In this document: positions 10,903 to 21,118 of the stretch, piece by piece | Layout: the number at the start of each line of letters is the position of its first letter | How positions within the stretch are numbered: position 1 is the first letter of the stretch | Origin: Stenotrophomonas maltophilia R551-3 | GTDB taxonomy: Bacteria; Pseudomonadota; Gammaproteobacteria; Xanthomonadales; Xanthomonadaceae | DNA length: 64,000 bases | NCBI RefSeq assembly: GCF_000020665.1 | Contig: NC_011071.1 | Location: 3,338,501-3,402,500, forward strand | Direction of reading: 5' to 3' | The notes under the pieces: model-generated | The model's database searches: none | Told to the model about the DNA's origin: nothing | Seen by the model: only the letters and a program-made list of their open reading frames with translations | Position numbers and translations under genes: made by a program

Positions 10903-11616
10903 TCAGGGCGACAGCGTCCTCATCCACGCGGCAACTTCGGCTGCAGCTGCGTCGGCGCGCGCCTGCAGCAGCAGATGTGCCCCCTCCAACGACACATGGC
11001 GGGCATCGGGCAACAGGGCCTGCAGCTCGGCCACGCTGGGCGGCCACAGCAGGCGGTCCTGCAGGGCATGCAGGCACAGCGTCGGCAACACGAGTTCCGG
11101 CAGCAGTGCACGAACGTCCACCTGCAGCGTCGCCGCAGCACGCTGGCGCAGGGTTGCAGCCGGCACCTGCGCGATTGCGAGGCGCAGCTCATGCAGGTTC
11201 GCGCGCGTCCGCCATTGCCCCAGCAACAACCGGGCCATCAATGCGAGCGGCGGCAAGGGCCACGCCGGAGCCAGTATCCGTGCGCTCGCCGCTGGCAGCG
11301 GTAGCGGCCGCCGTGCGAAGGTCGTACTCAGTACCAACCCATGCAATCCAGGCTGCCCGGCCACCGCCAGTTCGATGGCCAGTGGCCCGGCGAACGATTC
11401 GGCCAACAGCACAAAGGGAGATGCAGGAAGCCGCGGGCGCAGAGTCGACGCCAACGTGGTGTAGTCCTGTGGCCCCTGCGCGGGCATCGGCAGTACCTGC
11501 ATCTGCATGCCCCGCGCCTGCATCGCCTCTACGAAGTGCGCCGACAGCAGGCCGGTGCCATCCAGTCCTGGCAGCATCACGACCGGCAGCATCACTGCAT
11601 TCATCACGTTGATCAC
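10903..11616 (-). CDS. Alpha/beta hydrolase family protein
   Basis: This 237-residue cytoplasmic protein has the alpha/beta-hydrolase pattern: the oxyanion strand PVVMLPGLDGTG near the N-terminus, a nucleophile elbow LLAESFAGP (G-x-S-x-G-like, with Ala in place of the first Gly) near residue 72, an acid after the strand LPTLCLHALQDRLL, and the C-terminal histidine in LEGAHLLLQ. The substrate is unknown. The frame opens with a GTG at 11616; an ATG four codons later (11604) is an equally plausible start, as neither has a clear ribosome site. The gene converges on the Lys/Ala-rich protein gene with only nine bases between stop codons. Confidence 0.82.
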   Translation of the reverse strand: MINVMNAVMLPVVMLPGLDGTGLLSAHFVEAMQARGMQMQVLPMPAQGPQDYTTLASTLRPRLPASPFVLLAESFAGPLAIELAVAGQPGLHGLVLSTTFARRPLPLPAASARILAPAWPLPPLALMARLLLGQWRTRANLHELRLAIAQVPAATLRQRAAATLQVDVRALLPELVLPTLCLHALQDRLLWPPSVAELQALLPDARHVSLEGAHLLLQARADAAAAEVAAWMRTLSP

Positions 11617-11736
11617 CCATCAGGTTTCTTCGCACGGCTCCCCGCCTGCAGCTTCACTCATTGGCTCGGCCCAAGGAAGTGCACGGCGGCGCACGCGGCG
11701 CTACGCTGGTAGTCCCCACGGAACGGAGAAGGCGGC

Positions 11737-12024
11737 ATGCGCAAGTCACGCTGGCTCAGCTGGACCGGCCTAGCCGTATGCGCACTCTATCTCGCGTTGA
11801 CCACTTGGCTGGTGCTCGATGCCCAGGCCAACAGCGACCCCAAGAGCGCCTACATCCTCATGCAGCTGCCGGTGATGCTGCAGACCGCAGCACTCAACGT
11901 CATCGGCATGGGTGGGTGGCTATCCGGAAAGACCTGGACGACCGTCTACCTGCTGGTGATGCCTCCTACCCTGGTCGTGCTGTATGCGGTGGGGGCCATG
12001 CTCGGCAGTGTTCTTGAACAATGA
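11737..12024 (+). CDS. Small integral membrane protein, unknown function
   Basis: This 95-residue protein is made of three hydrophobic stretches (about residues 8-28, 42-60 and 68-90) with a basic N-terminus (MRKSRWLSW), so the N-terminus is likely cytoplasmic. A good GGAGAAGG ribosome site precedes the ATG. It resembles short uncharacterised membrane proteins of Xanthomonads; no catalytic or transport motif is visible. It stands between the divergent hydrolase gene and the convergent chemoreceptor gene. Confidence 0.75.
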   Translation: MRKSRWLSWTGLAVCALYLALTTWLVLDAQANSDPKSAYILMQLPVMLQTAALNVIGMGGWLSGKTWTTVYLLVMPPTLVVLYAVGAMLGSVLEQ

Positions 12025-12057
12025 TGGCGGTGTGTCGGCCTGTCTGAGCAGGCAACG

Positions 12058-12088
12058 GGAATACGGCCGCTCAGGGCGGCCGTATTCC
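12058..12088. terminator. Bidirectional hairpin between convergent genes
   Basis: A perfect 13-bp stem (GGAATACGGCCGC at 12058-12070 with its complement at 12076-12088) and a 5-base loop lie between the convergent membrane-protein gene and the chemoreceptor gene. There is no long T-run on either side, so the terminator role is likely rather than certain. Confidence 0.65.
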
Positions 12089-12110
12089 TGTCACGGGTTC
12101 AGCAGTCTGC

Positions 12111-14234
12111 TCAGGCTGCGCGACGCGTCACGGCGGAAGCTGCTGCGCCTTCCACCTTGAACACCGACACCGACGTGGTCAGTGCATGCGCCTGTTCTTC
12201 CAGTGCGCGGCTGGCGGCAGTGGCTTCTTCCACCAGCGCGGCGTTCTGCTGGGTCACCTGGTCCATCTGCACCACCACCTGGTTGACCTGCTCGATACCG
12301 GCGGCCTGTTCCTTGCTGGCCGCTGCGATGTCGCTCATCAGCTGGGTGGTTCGCGAGCTGGCCTGGGCCACGCGCGCGATCGCGGCTTCCGATTCAACGG
12401 TCACCGCCAAGCCACTCTTCACCTTGGCAGCGGCGTCTTCGATCAGCTCCTTGATCTCCTTGGCGGCGACACCGGCACGCTGTGCGAGCGTGCGCACTTC
12501 GCTGGCAACCACGGCAAAACCACGGCCCTGCTCGCCTGCACGCGCGGCTTCCACTGCAGCATTCAGCGCCAGGATGTTGGTCTGGAACGCGATGCCGTCG
12601 ATCACCGTGGAGATTTCCGAGATGCGTGCCGAGGACTGGTCGATCTCGCCCATCACCGATGCCATCTGTGCCATCGCCTGCTCGGTCTCGCGTACGGCGG
12701 CACCGGCGGCATGCGCTTCACTGTCGGCCTGACGCGCCAGCTCGGCGTTCTGGCGCACGGTGGAGGTCAGTTCCTCCATCGATGCAGCAGCCTCTTCCAG
12801 ATTGGCTGCCTGCTGCTCGGTGCGGCGCGACAGGTCGTTGTTGCCGGCGGCCAATTCCTGCGCCGCGTTGTTGATGCTGTCGGCAGCCACCTGGATGCCC
12901 CGCACGATGCCGGTCAGCTGTGCGGTGGTGGTGTTGGCGTCGTCGCGCATGCGCGCGAACACTCCGTCGTACTCGCCGTCCATGCGTGCGGTCAGGTCGC
13001 CGTGCGAGATCGCGCGCAGCACGTCGGAGACATCGGCGATGCTGGCCTGCGAACTGGCCATCATGCCGTTGAGGTGTTCGACCATCGCCTTGAACTGGTA
13101 CTGGAACGCAGCGGCGTCGCCACGCATGCTGAAATCACCGGCGCGCGCGGCCCGAGCCAGCTCATCGATCTGCGCGTTGATCGCCATCAGGCTCTGCTTC
13201 ACTGCGGCCAGGGTACGGGTCAGCGTGCCCTTCTCGCCCGGGTAGTCGGGCAGGTCACGGCTGAGGTCGCCGATGGCGTAGCGCTGCATCACCTCGGCCA
13301 TCAGCAGTTCCACCTGCACGTGCGACTCGACCAAGCTGTTGGTGGCCTGCACCATGCGACCGAAGTCACCGGGGAATGCACTGGCGTCCATGCGATAGCG
13401 GATCGCACCGGCCTCGTGCTGTTCGGCCATCTGCAGCTGCGCGCCGATCGCCGCCTGCACGCTCTGGCGCACACTGGCCATGGCTTCACCCAGCTGAGTC
13501 AGTTCATCGCGGCCACCAAGGCGGAACTCCTGGTCCAGCAGTCCCTTGGACAGACGCTCGGCCAGGTTCACCGCGCGGGCCAGCGGACCGGTCAAGCTGC
13601 GGCCGATCATCACCGAGGCACCGATGCCCACCAACAGCGCGACGCCGCCCAGCACCAGCAGCTGCAGCAGGCTGCGCTCGCCCAAGCGGATTGCCTCGGC
13701 GGCGGCATCACGGCTTTCCTTCTCCTCAAAGTCCACGCCATCGGACAGCGCCTTGTTCCAGCCATTGGCCGCTTCCTGCACCGGGCCCAGGGTCAGCGCC
13801 ACGGCGCCCGGGTAGTCACCCTGCTCCATCAGTTCGCTGGTCTGCTTGTTGAGCGGGCGCGCAATGGCACGCTTGGCGGCGATGGTTTCGGCAATGGCCT
13901 TGCCGTCGGCGTCGCTGGGCAGCGCCTGGTAGGCGGTCCAGCTGGCCTCGTAGCGCTTCACCAGATCAGCGATGCGCTGCTCGTCGTGGCCACGGTCTTC
14001 ACCCTGGCGGATCAGCATCTCGCGGCGCACCACCATCATCTGGTTGTTGGCATCGAGCATCTGCGACAACAGGCGCACCTTGGCCACGCTGACGTCGACC
14101 ACCTGCTGCATCGCGCGCTTCTGCACGACACTGGCGGTGGCGCCGGTGGCCACCACGGCGGCAACCAGCAGCAGCAACAGGCCAAAGCCCAGCCCAAGAC
14201 GCCAGGCAACCCTGACGTTCCTCAAGTAGTTCAT
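12111..14234 (-). CDS. Methyl-accepting chemotaxis protein
   Basis: This 707-residue chemoreceptor has a first membrane segment (about residues 12-33, [18 protein letters not shown]), a periplasmic four-helix-like sensor region of about 150 residues, and a second membrane segment (about 188-212, [17 protein letters not shown]) followed by a HAMP domain. A long linker with further HAMP-like helices follows. The C-terminal signalling domain has the invariant hairpin tip with [19 protein letters not shown] and downstream methylation helices. There is no C-terminal CheR-binding pentapeptide. The start at 14234 (MNYLRNVR) gives the usual basic cytoplasmic leader; a TTG four codons upstream is less likely. 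A sigma-28-type -10 box precedes the gene. No other chemotaxis gene is adjacent, so this is an orphan receptor; its ligand is unknown. Confidence 0.94.
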   Translation of the reverse strand: MNYLRNVRVAWRLGLGFGLLLLLVAAVVATGATASVVQKRAMQQVVDVSVAKVRLLSQMLDANNQMMVVRREMLIRQGEDRGHDEQRIADLVKRYEASWTAYQALPSDADGKAIAETIAAKRAIARPLNKQTSELMEQGDYPGAVALTLGPVQEAANGWNKALSDGVDFEEKESRDAAAEAIRLGERSLLQLLVLGGVALLVGIGASVMIGRSLTGPLARAVNLAERLSKGLLDQEFRLGGRDELTQLGEAMASVRQSVQAAIGAQLQMAEQHEAGAIRYRMDASAFPGDFGRMVQATNSLVESHVQVELLMAEVMQRYAIGDLSRDLPDYPGEKGTLTRTLAAVKQSLMAINAQIDELARAARAGDFSMRGDAAAFQYQFKAMVEHLNGMMASSQASIADVSDVLRAISHGDLTARMDGEYDGVFARMRDDANTTTAQLTGIVRGIQVAADSINNAAQELAAGNNDLSRRTEQQAANLEEAAASMEELTSTVRQNAELARQADSEAHAAGAAVRETEQAMAQMASVMGEIDQSSARISEISTVIDGIAFQTNILALNAAVEAARAGEQGRGFAVVASEVRTLAQRAGVAAKEIKELIEDAAAKVKSGLAVTVESEAAIARVAQASSRTTQLMSDIAAASKEQAAGIEQVNQVVVQMDQVTQQNAALVEEATAASRALEEQAHALTTSVSVFKVEGAAASAVTRRAA

Positions 14235-14263
14235 GGGGGTATCCAAAACGGGGGGATGCGCCC

Positions 14264-14291
14264 TTATCGGCCACGGTCCGGCTGGGCTTGA
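14264..14291 (-). promoter_or_regulatory. Probable sigma-28 (FliA) promoter of the chemoreceptor gene
   Basis: On the minus strand an exact GCCGATAA (-10 consensus for sigma-28) lies at 14271-14264, 29 bases before the start codon. A partial -35 (TCAAG, 14291-14287) lies upstream, one base beyond ideal spacing. FliA control is usual for chemoreceptor genes. Confidence 0.55.
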
Positions 14292-14385
14292 TGGGGGCTG
14301 CCGCCCCCGGCCGGGTGCGGTTCAGAGAGGTGATGGCGGCAAGTGCTGGCGCAACCAACCCTAAAGTTATCCCCCCCGCTGCCAA

Positions 14386-14410
14386 GGGTGCCCGCCTGCA
14401 GCGGGCGCCC
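14386..14410. other. GC-rich hairpin just upstream of the McrB-like gene
   Basis: A ten-pair stem (GGGTGCCCGC at 14386-14395 with GCGGGCGCCC at 14401-14410, one G-U pair, 5-base loop) is followed by TTAGAAT. It could insulate the mcrBC-like pair from upstream transcription or lie within its promoter; TAGAAT at 14412-14417 is a possible -10 but no -35 is evident. Confidence 0.45.
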
Positions 14411-14451
14411 TTAGAATCGAATCGACCCTTGAAGATCAATGGATACATCTG

Positions 14452-15801
14452 ATGAGCCACGGTTTTCCCCACCAGTTGATCATTTTCGGCCCACCGGGAA
14501 CCAGCAAGAGTTACAAGGCCCGGCATGAGAAGACGCCGATGCTCGGCATTCGCCCGGGCGAGGTCATCCCCGTGACGTTCCACGCCGAGTTTGGCTATGG
14601 CGATTTCGTCTCCCGCCTGCTGCCATTGTCCGAGGGCAACAGGGTCAATTATGAAGTGCATGCCGGCCCCTTCATCCGCGCGTTGGCACTTGCCCTCCAT
14701 CGTTCAGAGCACGGCACGGCCGATTCGCCGCCTCGCAACGTTGTCCTGCTCATTGACGAAATCAACCGCGGCAACTGCGCGGAAATCTTCGGCGACATCT
14801 TCCAGCTGCTGGACCGTGACGATGACGGACAATCCAGCTATTCCGTCTGTGCCTCGAAACTGACGGTGCAGGCGCTGATCAACGAGATCCGCGAACTTGA
14901 AGCTCGCGATGACAGAGACTCCTCCACGCTGATCGGACGTATCGAAAATGAGCGCATGCTGAGGCTTCCGGCGAATCTCTACCTGATCGGGACCATGAAC
15001 ACTGGCGACGAGTCGATCTTCTTCATGGATTCGGCATTCAAGCGCCGCTGGAACTTCGAATTCAGTCCAGCCGAGTTCAACGCGGTTCCCGCAGCGCAGG
15101 CCAATGCAACGATCGAAGGCCACCCGTCGGTCACCTGGAAGATGCTGGTGGATGATCTCAATGCGATGATCGTCGAGAAATGCGCCTCTCCGAATCTCGA
15201 CGACAAACTGATCGGCCCCTGGTTCATCAAGGCGCGGTCCGTCGCTGCGAGGACACCGCCTGCGACCCTGGAACAGACGCACGCAGCATCGATTGCCGAA
15301 CTGCGCCTGCTTGCCCCGGGGGCTGCGAAGAGCATGCAGGGCGCGGACTTCAGCCAAAGGTTCGACAAAGAGTTCTGCAAGCTTCGGGAATCCTGCAATA
15401 GCGAGACCCTGAAGGCGATCGACACGCTCTCGGGCTTTGACGAATCCGCCGAGCGCAGATTGAAGGCCATTGCCTTCGCCATCAGCGGTAGCTCTCCCTA
15501 CTACAAGTCAAAGAAAAACTTCCCGAGGACCAAGGACGGGATGCTCATCGAGGATTTCGTCGAAGCGCTTGCTGGGACACAGGAAGTCCACCCCACCGCT
15601 CACCATATCGCCGCCGGTGATATCGAGGGGAAGCTCTTTCTCTACCTGTGGGACAACGTTTTCGAGAGGGACAAGTCCCCGCTCGCAGAATGGCTTGGCA
15701 TTCCCGCGGAGTCACTGAGGACCTTCGGACAGTTTGCTGCCCGGCGCGATGAATTCATCCGCAGCTTCACTGTCTCGGCAGAGCTGCATGCAGCTGCATG
15801 A
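14452..15801 (+). CDS. McrB-like AAA+ NTPase of a two-gene McrBC-type restriction system
   Basis: This 449-residue protein has the hallmarks of the McrB family: Walker A GPPGTSKS (residues 13-20), Walker B with the McrB signature LLIDEINRGN (99-108) followed by AEIFGDIFQLL, the sensor GTMNTGDES (180-188), and the arginine-finger segment DSAFKRRW (193-200). McrB subunits form hexameric GTPase rings that drive DNA translocation for the McrC nuclease in modification-dependent restriction. Unlike E. coli McrB there is no N-terminal DNA-binding domain: the ATPase begins at residue 8. Instead about 200 residues follow the core, and they may hold the target-recognition part (inference). Its stop overlaps the start of the nuclease gene by 14 bases, showing translational coupling. 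Codon use looks somewhat less GC-biased than neighbours, consistent with acquisition by transfer. Confidence 0.88.
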   Translation: MSHGFPHQLIIFGPPGTSKSYKARHEKTPMLGIRPGEVIPVTFHAEFGYGDFVSRLLPLSEGNRVNYEVHAGPFIRALALALHRSEHGTADSPPRNVVLLIDEINRGNCAEIFGDIFQLLDRDDDGQSSYSVCASKLTVQALINEIRELEARDDRDSSTLIGRIENERMLRLPANLYLIGTMNTGDESIFFMDSAFKRRWNFEFSPAEFNAVPAAQANATIEGHPSVTWKMLVDDLNAMIVEKCASPNLDDKLIGPWFIKARSVAARTPPATLEQTHAASIAELRLLAPGAAKSMQGADFSQRFDKEFCKLRESCNSETLKAIDTLSGFDESAERRLKAIAFAISGSSPYYKSKKNFPRTKDGMLIEDFVEALAGTQEVHPTAHHIAAGDIEGKLFLYLWDNVFERDKSPLAEWLGIPAESLRTFGQFAARRDEFIRSFTVSAELHAAA

Positions 15802-17170
15802 CGTCAGCGTCGTCGCGGCCGGGTCCAGCGCTGTGGGCCTGTTCGTGGAAGATGGCCGCACCGAGCTTCGCGTGCCGCATGGCATGCCAACCTGCACCGC
15901 GCCCCGCGACGCATTCCGTCTGCTCTACATGGCGTTTGCGGCCTTCAGCAATGTCCAGTCCAATGTCGCGCACACACAGCAACAGGATGGCGTCGAGGCA
16001 GGCAGTGTCGGGCGAGGGCTGGCAAAGGCCCCTGCCTCGTTCGTCGACGCGTATGGCATTGATTCGCTGTTCAACCGGTCAAACCCATTGCGGCTGCTGT
16101 CACTTCGTCCACAGATGGCACGACGGCAGGATGGCGATCTGAAGCATGCAGACCGCCACCTCCACCATGCGTTGTTCAACGTCGACGACGCCCCTTTTTT
16201 CCCGAAGCTTCCCACTCGCCGAAGCGTATGCGAACGCGGGACCGCCGACATCGTCGGCCTGTATTTTTTCCTGGCTGAGGACTTCTACCGCAGTCTGCTG
16301 CGGATCGATCCCGGCGTCATCTGGGGGCGCTTCACCATGGATGCCCTGCAGCGTGCGACGGACTTCCGCCATCGCCATCTGCGCCCGGGCGACTCGCTGC
16401 ATGAAGGTGATGGATGGGCACAGGAGCTGCTGCAGCGGCGACTCCAGCAGCTCCTGAGAACGTGCTACAGGCAGGCAACGCTGCGCAGTACAGAGTTCCT
16501 TGCCCTTTACGCAGCACTGGAGCGCTACCTTCATCCTGCACTCGCAGGCAGCGTGCAGCAGGGTCAGGTCTGGGGCATGCGGGATTTCTGGCCCGTCTGG
16601 GAATCCATGTGCCTGCATGAAGCCCTGCAGCAGGCCAGCGACACGCAGGACACTTCCATCGTCACCTGTGACGGCACCCATCTCCCACACCATCCCATGG
16701 CCGTCGAACACCGCGACACCTGGAATCAGCTTCAGCATTCAATGTTCGCCCACAACGGAATCTGCCGCCGGCCCGACCTGCTGCTGCAACGGGGACCCGA
16801 GTACGCCGTGGTCGATTTCAAGTACTACCCCATCGCACCCGACTGGCAGTGGCGACGCAACCGGGAAGAGGACGACAGAACCCGGCCCGTGAAAGAGAAG
16901 GCGCAGAAGGATCTGGACAACATCGAGTTGTATGGGCTTCTGTTGCATCGCCACCTCGCTGCAACGGAGCGCGTGTTGCCAACGATCACCCTGGAGTTCT
17001 GGCTCCCCGGAGAGGAAGCGGAGCGGAGTGACATCCGCAGTTCGCCGGCCTGGAATCCCCCCCTGTCGGTGGTGACACTTCCTTTGCTGGACGTGATCAG
17101 GCGCTATGGTGAGCGCCATGCGTTTGCGATGCGAACCCGCAGCATGCCCGGAGCCGCCAAGGCGGCGTGA
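15788..17170 (+). CDS. McrC-like PD-(D/E)XK nuclease partner of the McrB-like ATPase
   Basis: This 460-residue protein has an N-terminal and middle region (about 1-310) of unrecognised sequence, as is usual for McrC relatives. A C-terminal nuclease core follows: RRPDLLLQ with Asp330, then YAVVDFKYY with Asp343 and Lys345 (the PD...D-x-K catalytic pattern), then KAQKDLDNIELYGLLL, the motif-IV-like helix of McrC/RecB-type nucleases. By analogy McrC binds the McrB ring and cuts DNA when translocation is blocked. The ATG at 15788 was chosen because it overlaps the upstream stop and starts a plausible N-terminus (MQLHDVSVV); an earlier in-frame start would lie well inside the ATPase gene. A weak hairpin with TTTT at 17177-17201 may end the operon. 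The target specificity is unknown. Confidence 0.82.
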   Translation: MQLHDVSVVAAGSSAVGLFVEDGRTELRVPHGMPTCTAPRDAFRLLYMAFAAFSNVQSNVAHTQQQDGVEAGSVGRGLAKAPASFVDAYGIDSLFNRSNPLRLLSLRPQMARRQDGDLKHADRHLHHALFNVDDAPFFPKLPTRRSVCERGTADIVGLYFFLAEDFYRSLLRIDPGVIWGRFTMDALQRATDFRHRHLRPGDSLHEGDGWAQELLQRRLQQLLRTCYRQATLRSTEFLALYAALERYLHPALAGSVQQGQVWGMRDFWPVWESMCLHEALQQASDTQDTSIVTCDGTHLPHHPMAVEHRDTWNQLQHSMFAHNGICRRPDLLLQRGPEYAVVDFKYYPIAPDWQWRRNREEDDRTRPVKEKAQKDLDNIELYGLLLHRHLAATERVLPTITLEFWLPGEEAERSDIRSSPAWNPPLSVVTLPLLDVIRRYGERHAFAMRTRSMPGAAKAA

Positions 17171-17259
17171 AGGTAGAGGCTCAGGTCTGGGTCAGCCTTT
17201 TCACGCGGGCTGCTCGTGCTCGGCTGGCATGGTGGAAGGGCATTCCCTTGGAGCCCCCC

Positions 17260-18216
17260 ATGCTTTCAGCCCGCGTCGCTGTGCTGTCCCTCACCCTGCT
17301 GTCGCCTGCTGCCTTTGCGCAGGTCGCGTCGCCCGCCCTGCCCGCCCCCATCGCCGAAAGGGCCGGCCCGGATGTCGGACCACGCTCCGCCCTGCACGCC
17401 CAGGTGCTGCTGGATCGCGCGAATTTCTCTCCCGGCCAGATCGATGGCGAAGTGGGCAGCAACCAGCGGCGCGCAGTGTCGGGCTTCCAGGCGGCGCACG
17501 GATTGACCGTAACGGGTGAAGTGGATGACCCCACCTGGAAGGCCCTGCAGGCTGATACGGTCGAGCCGCTGGCCAGTTATACGCTGACCAGCGAGGATGT
17601 CGCCGGCCCGTTCCAGGCCATACCGAAAGGCCCCGCCGCACAGGCCAGGCTGAAATCGCTGGGCTTCAGCAGTGTGGAAGAAGCCCTGGGCGAGCGTTTC
17701 CACGCCTCCCCTGAGCTGCTGAAGGCGCTCAATCCGGGCATAGATCTGGCCAAGGCAGGCAGCCGCATCCAGGTACCCAACATCGCCCCGGCGGCATTGC
17801 CGAAGGCGGCGAAGATCGTGGTCGACAAATCCGACTCCACCCTGCAGCTGCTGGACGCGCAGGGCAAGCTGATCGCGCAGGTGCCGGTGTCATCCGGCAG
17901 CCAGCACGACCCGTTGCCGATCGGGGAATGGAAGATCCTGGGCGTGTACCGCGACCCGCCGTTCCACTACAACCCGAAGCTGTTCTGGGATGCCCGCAAG
18001 GGCGAAAAGAAGGCCACGCTGCCGCCAGGCCCGAACAATCCGGTCGGACGGGTCTGGATCGATCTGTCCAAGCCGCATTACGGCCTGCACGGCACGCCTG
18101 AACCCGGCCACGTGGGCAAGACCGAATCACATGGCTGTGTGCGCATGACCAACTGGGATGCAGTGCGCGTGGCCGATGCAGTCGATACCTCGGTACCCGT
18201 GGTGATGCAGGAGTGA
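17260..18216 (+). CDS. L,D-transpeptidase (YkuD domain) with peptidoglycan-binding domain
   Basis: This 318-residue exported protein has a signal peptide (MLSARVAVLSLTLL then AAFAQ), a peptidoglycan-binding domain of helix-turn type (residues about 48-95, with GEVGSNQRRAVSGFQAAHGL), and a LysM-like middle section (ELLKALNPGIDL). The C-terminal YkuD domain carries the catalytic motif HGTPEPG followed by SHGCVRMTN, with the nucleophilic cysteine. Such enzymes make 3-3 cross-links or attach proteins to peptidoglycan in the periplasm. The ATG at 17260 has a GGAG site seven bases upstream and begins the signal peptide, so the longer frame to 17167 is rejected. The M23 peptidase gene follows after four bases, so the two are surely cotranscribed. 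Confidence 0.93.
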   Translation: MLSARVAVLSLTLLSPAAFAQVASPALPAPIAERAGPDVGPRSALHAQVLLDRANFSPGQIDGEVGSNQRRAVSGFQAAHGLTVTGEVDDPTWKALQADTVEPLASYTLTSEDVAGPFQAIPKGPAAQARLKSLGFSSVEEALGERFHASPELLKALNPGIDLAKAGSRIQVPNIAPAALPKAAKIVVDKSDSTLQLLDAQGKLIAQVPVSSGSQHDPLPIGEWKILGVYRDPPFHYNPKLFWDARKGEKKATLPPGPNNPVGRVWIDLSKPHYGLHGTPEPGHVGKTESHGCVRMTNWDAVRVADAVDTSVPVVMQE

Positions 18217-18220
18217 GCCG

Positions 18221-18892
18221 ATGCGTCTTTCGCAGCTGATCGTGCTGGGTGTTCTGCTGGGGTTGGGTGCAGGCTGGTGGTTGCACCGCGATGCGAGTGG
18301 GCCGGTAGCCGCCTCGCTTCCGGAAGCAGCGCCGGGGGCCGCTGCGACGGTGAAGGAACCAGTAGCGCCTCGCGCAACAGCCCCACCCGGCGCCACTGCG
18401 CCGTCGGCCGCGCAGGCTGCGGATGCGCCGTCCGGCCTGCTGCTGCCGGTGCAGGGCATCCTGACCTCCCAGCTGCGCGATACGTTCACCGATGCACGCA
18501 GCGAAGGCCGCGTGCACGATGCCATCGACATCATGGCCGATACCGGTACGCCGGTGCTGGCGGTGGCCGATGGAACGGTGGAAAAACTGTTCGACAGCGA
18601 GCGCGGCGGCTTGACGATCTACCAGTTCGAGCCCAGCGGGCGCTGGTGCTACTACTACGCGCATCTGCAGCGCTACGCCGATGGCCTGGCGGAGAAGCAG
18701 GTGATCAAGCGCGGAGAGGTGATCGGTTACGTGGGCAGCACAGGCAATGCCAGTGACGATGCGCCGCACCTGCACTTTGAGGTGCACGTGCTGGGCCCGG
18801 AAAAGCAGTGGTGGAAGGGCGAATCGATCAATCCGTATCCGCTACTGAAATCGGCTGCTTCGATGCCCGACGCTGCCAACGCCGCAAGGTGA
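18221..18892 (+). CDS. M23 family peptidoglycan endopeptidase, membrane-anchored
   Basis: This 223-residue protein has an N-terminal membrane anchor (residues about 5-22), a Pro/Ala-rich linker of 50 residues and an LytM/M23 zinc peptidase domain. The metal-binding residues are seen in VHDAIDIMAD (first His and Asp) and in PHLHFEVH (H-x-H), with the intermediate YYYAHL strand. It likely cleaves peptide stems or cross-bridges of peptidoglycan in the periplasm, complementing the L,D-transpeptidase encoded four bases upstream. An AGGAG ribosome site overlaps the end of that gene. Its last 65 bases overlap the 3' end of the convergent membrane-protein gene. Confidence 0.93.
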   Translation: MRLSQLIVLGVLLGLGAGWWLHRDASGPVAASLPEAAPGAAATVKEPVAPRATAPPGATAPSAAQAADAPSGLLLPVQGILTSQLRDTFTDARSEGRVHDAIDIMADTGTPVLAVADGTVEKLFDSERGGLTIYQFEPSGRWCYYYAHLQRYADGLAEKQVIKRGEVIGYVGSTGNASDDAPHLHFEVHVLGPEKQWWKGESINPYPLLKSAASMPDAANAAR

Positions 18893-19496
18893 TGGTGAAT
18901 ACCGCCAAGGCAGCCCCCGGAATCAGCAGGAACAGCGCGGCCACCTTCCAGAAAAAGAACGGCCACAACCACACATAGTCCAGGTCGGTCAGCTTCAGCA
19001 CGTCCATCGGCGGCAGCAGTTCCACCGAGGCCACGCGCCCCGCCAGCGCGGGCTCGACCTCCAGAACGGTCACCCGCAGCCACGAACGCCCGCGCGGCAG
19101 CGCATCCCCCCGGCCATAACCGAAGTACGAGGCGGCAAATCCAGCAGGCTCAACCGATTCCAGCGCGCGGGTGATGCCGGAGCCCGGCACGCCCGAACGC
19201 GTTTCGGCGCGGAAGTCGGCCTGATCTGTCGGGGTTTCCGCGCGCAGGCGCACCTCAGGATCGATCGCCGTGGAAGTACCGTCATCCGCGTAACGCAGGC
19301 GCAGCCGCAATTGGTCATCGATGAAGCGGTAGACCGTGACCTCGGCCGTCGCACCCGGGCTCAGCACCAGAGGCAGCACCTGCGTGCGTGAGGCCATGTG
19401 GTTGGCGATCGCGCCCAGCACCAGCACCGCGCAGGCAAGCGCCCACAGGCTCCACAGCACCCACAGGGTGATCCGCACCACCGTTACGCCCTTCAC
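18828..19496 (-). CDS. DUF3592-like or uncharacterised two-helix membrane protein
   Basis: This 222-residue protein has a membrane segment at the N-terminus (about residues 8-30) and another near the C-terminus (about 180-202), enclosing a domain of about 150 residues that is rich in beta-strand and charged residues and probably periplasmic. The layout resembles DUF3592-type membrane proteins but I cannot confirm membership. It begins with GTG at 19496, supported by GGATGT upstream. Its 3' end overlaps the convergent M23 peptidase gene by 65 bases. The C-terminal tail is basic (RRWQRRASK) and cytoplasmic by the positive-inside rule. No function is proposed. Confidence 0.72.
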   Translation of the reverse strand: MKGVTVVRITLWVLWSLWALACAVLVLGAIANHMASRTQVLPLVLSPGATAEVTVYRFIDDQLRLRLRYADDGTSTAIDPEVRLRAETPTDQADFRAETRSGVPGSGITRALESVEPAGFAASYFGYGRGDALPRGRSWLRVTVLEVEPALAGRVASVELLPPMDVLKLTDLDYVWLWPFFFWKVAALFLLIPGAALAVFTITLRRWQRRASKQPISVADTD

Positions 19497-19550
19497 GCTG
19501 ACATCCGGGTCATCACGTCACCTCCCTGCTGGCCGTGCCGACACAGTAAC

Positions 19551-19577
19551 GAAAAAGCCCCGCTTTCGCGGGGCTCT
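19551..19577 (-). terminator. Rho-independent terminator of purA
   Basis: Read on the minus strand, a 7-bp stem GCCCCGC / GCGGGGC with a four-base loop (19557-19574) is followed by TTTTTC, downstream of the purA stop codon. Confidence 0.88.
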
Positions 19578-19589
19578 TCCTGTCACCTA

Positions 19590-19612
19590 CGCCGGGCAGC
19601 GCCCGGCGCTAC
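19590..19612. repeat. SMAG element (GTAGCGCCGGGC subfamily), reversed
   Basis: The palindrome ends in CTAC, one base from the purA stop codon and before its terminator, so it is transcribed in the purA 3' end. Confidence 0.82.
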
Positions 19613-19613
19613 C

Positions 19614-21068
<1,455 letters not shown>

Positions 21069-21118
21069 TTATCCGGGTTTCCGGGGTCCGGTGCCACCTT
21101 TCCGACGGGCGGCTTCAC

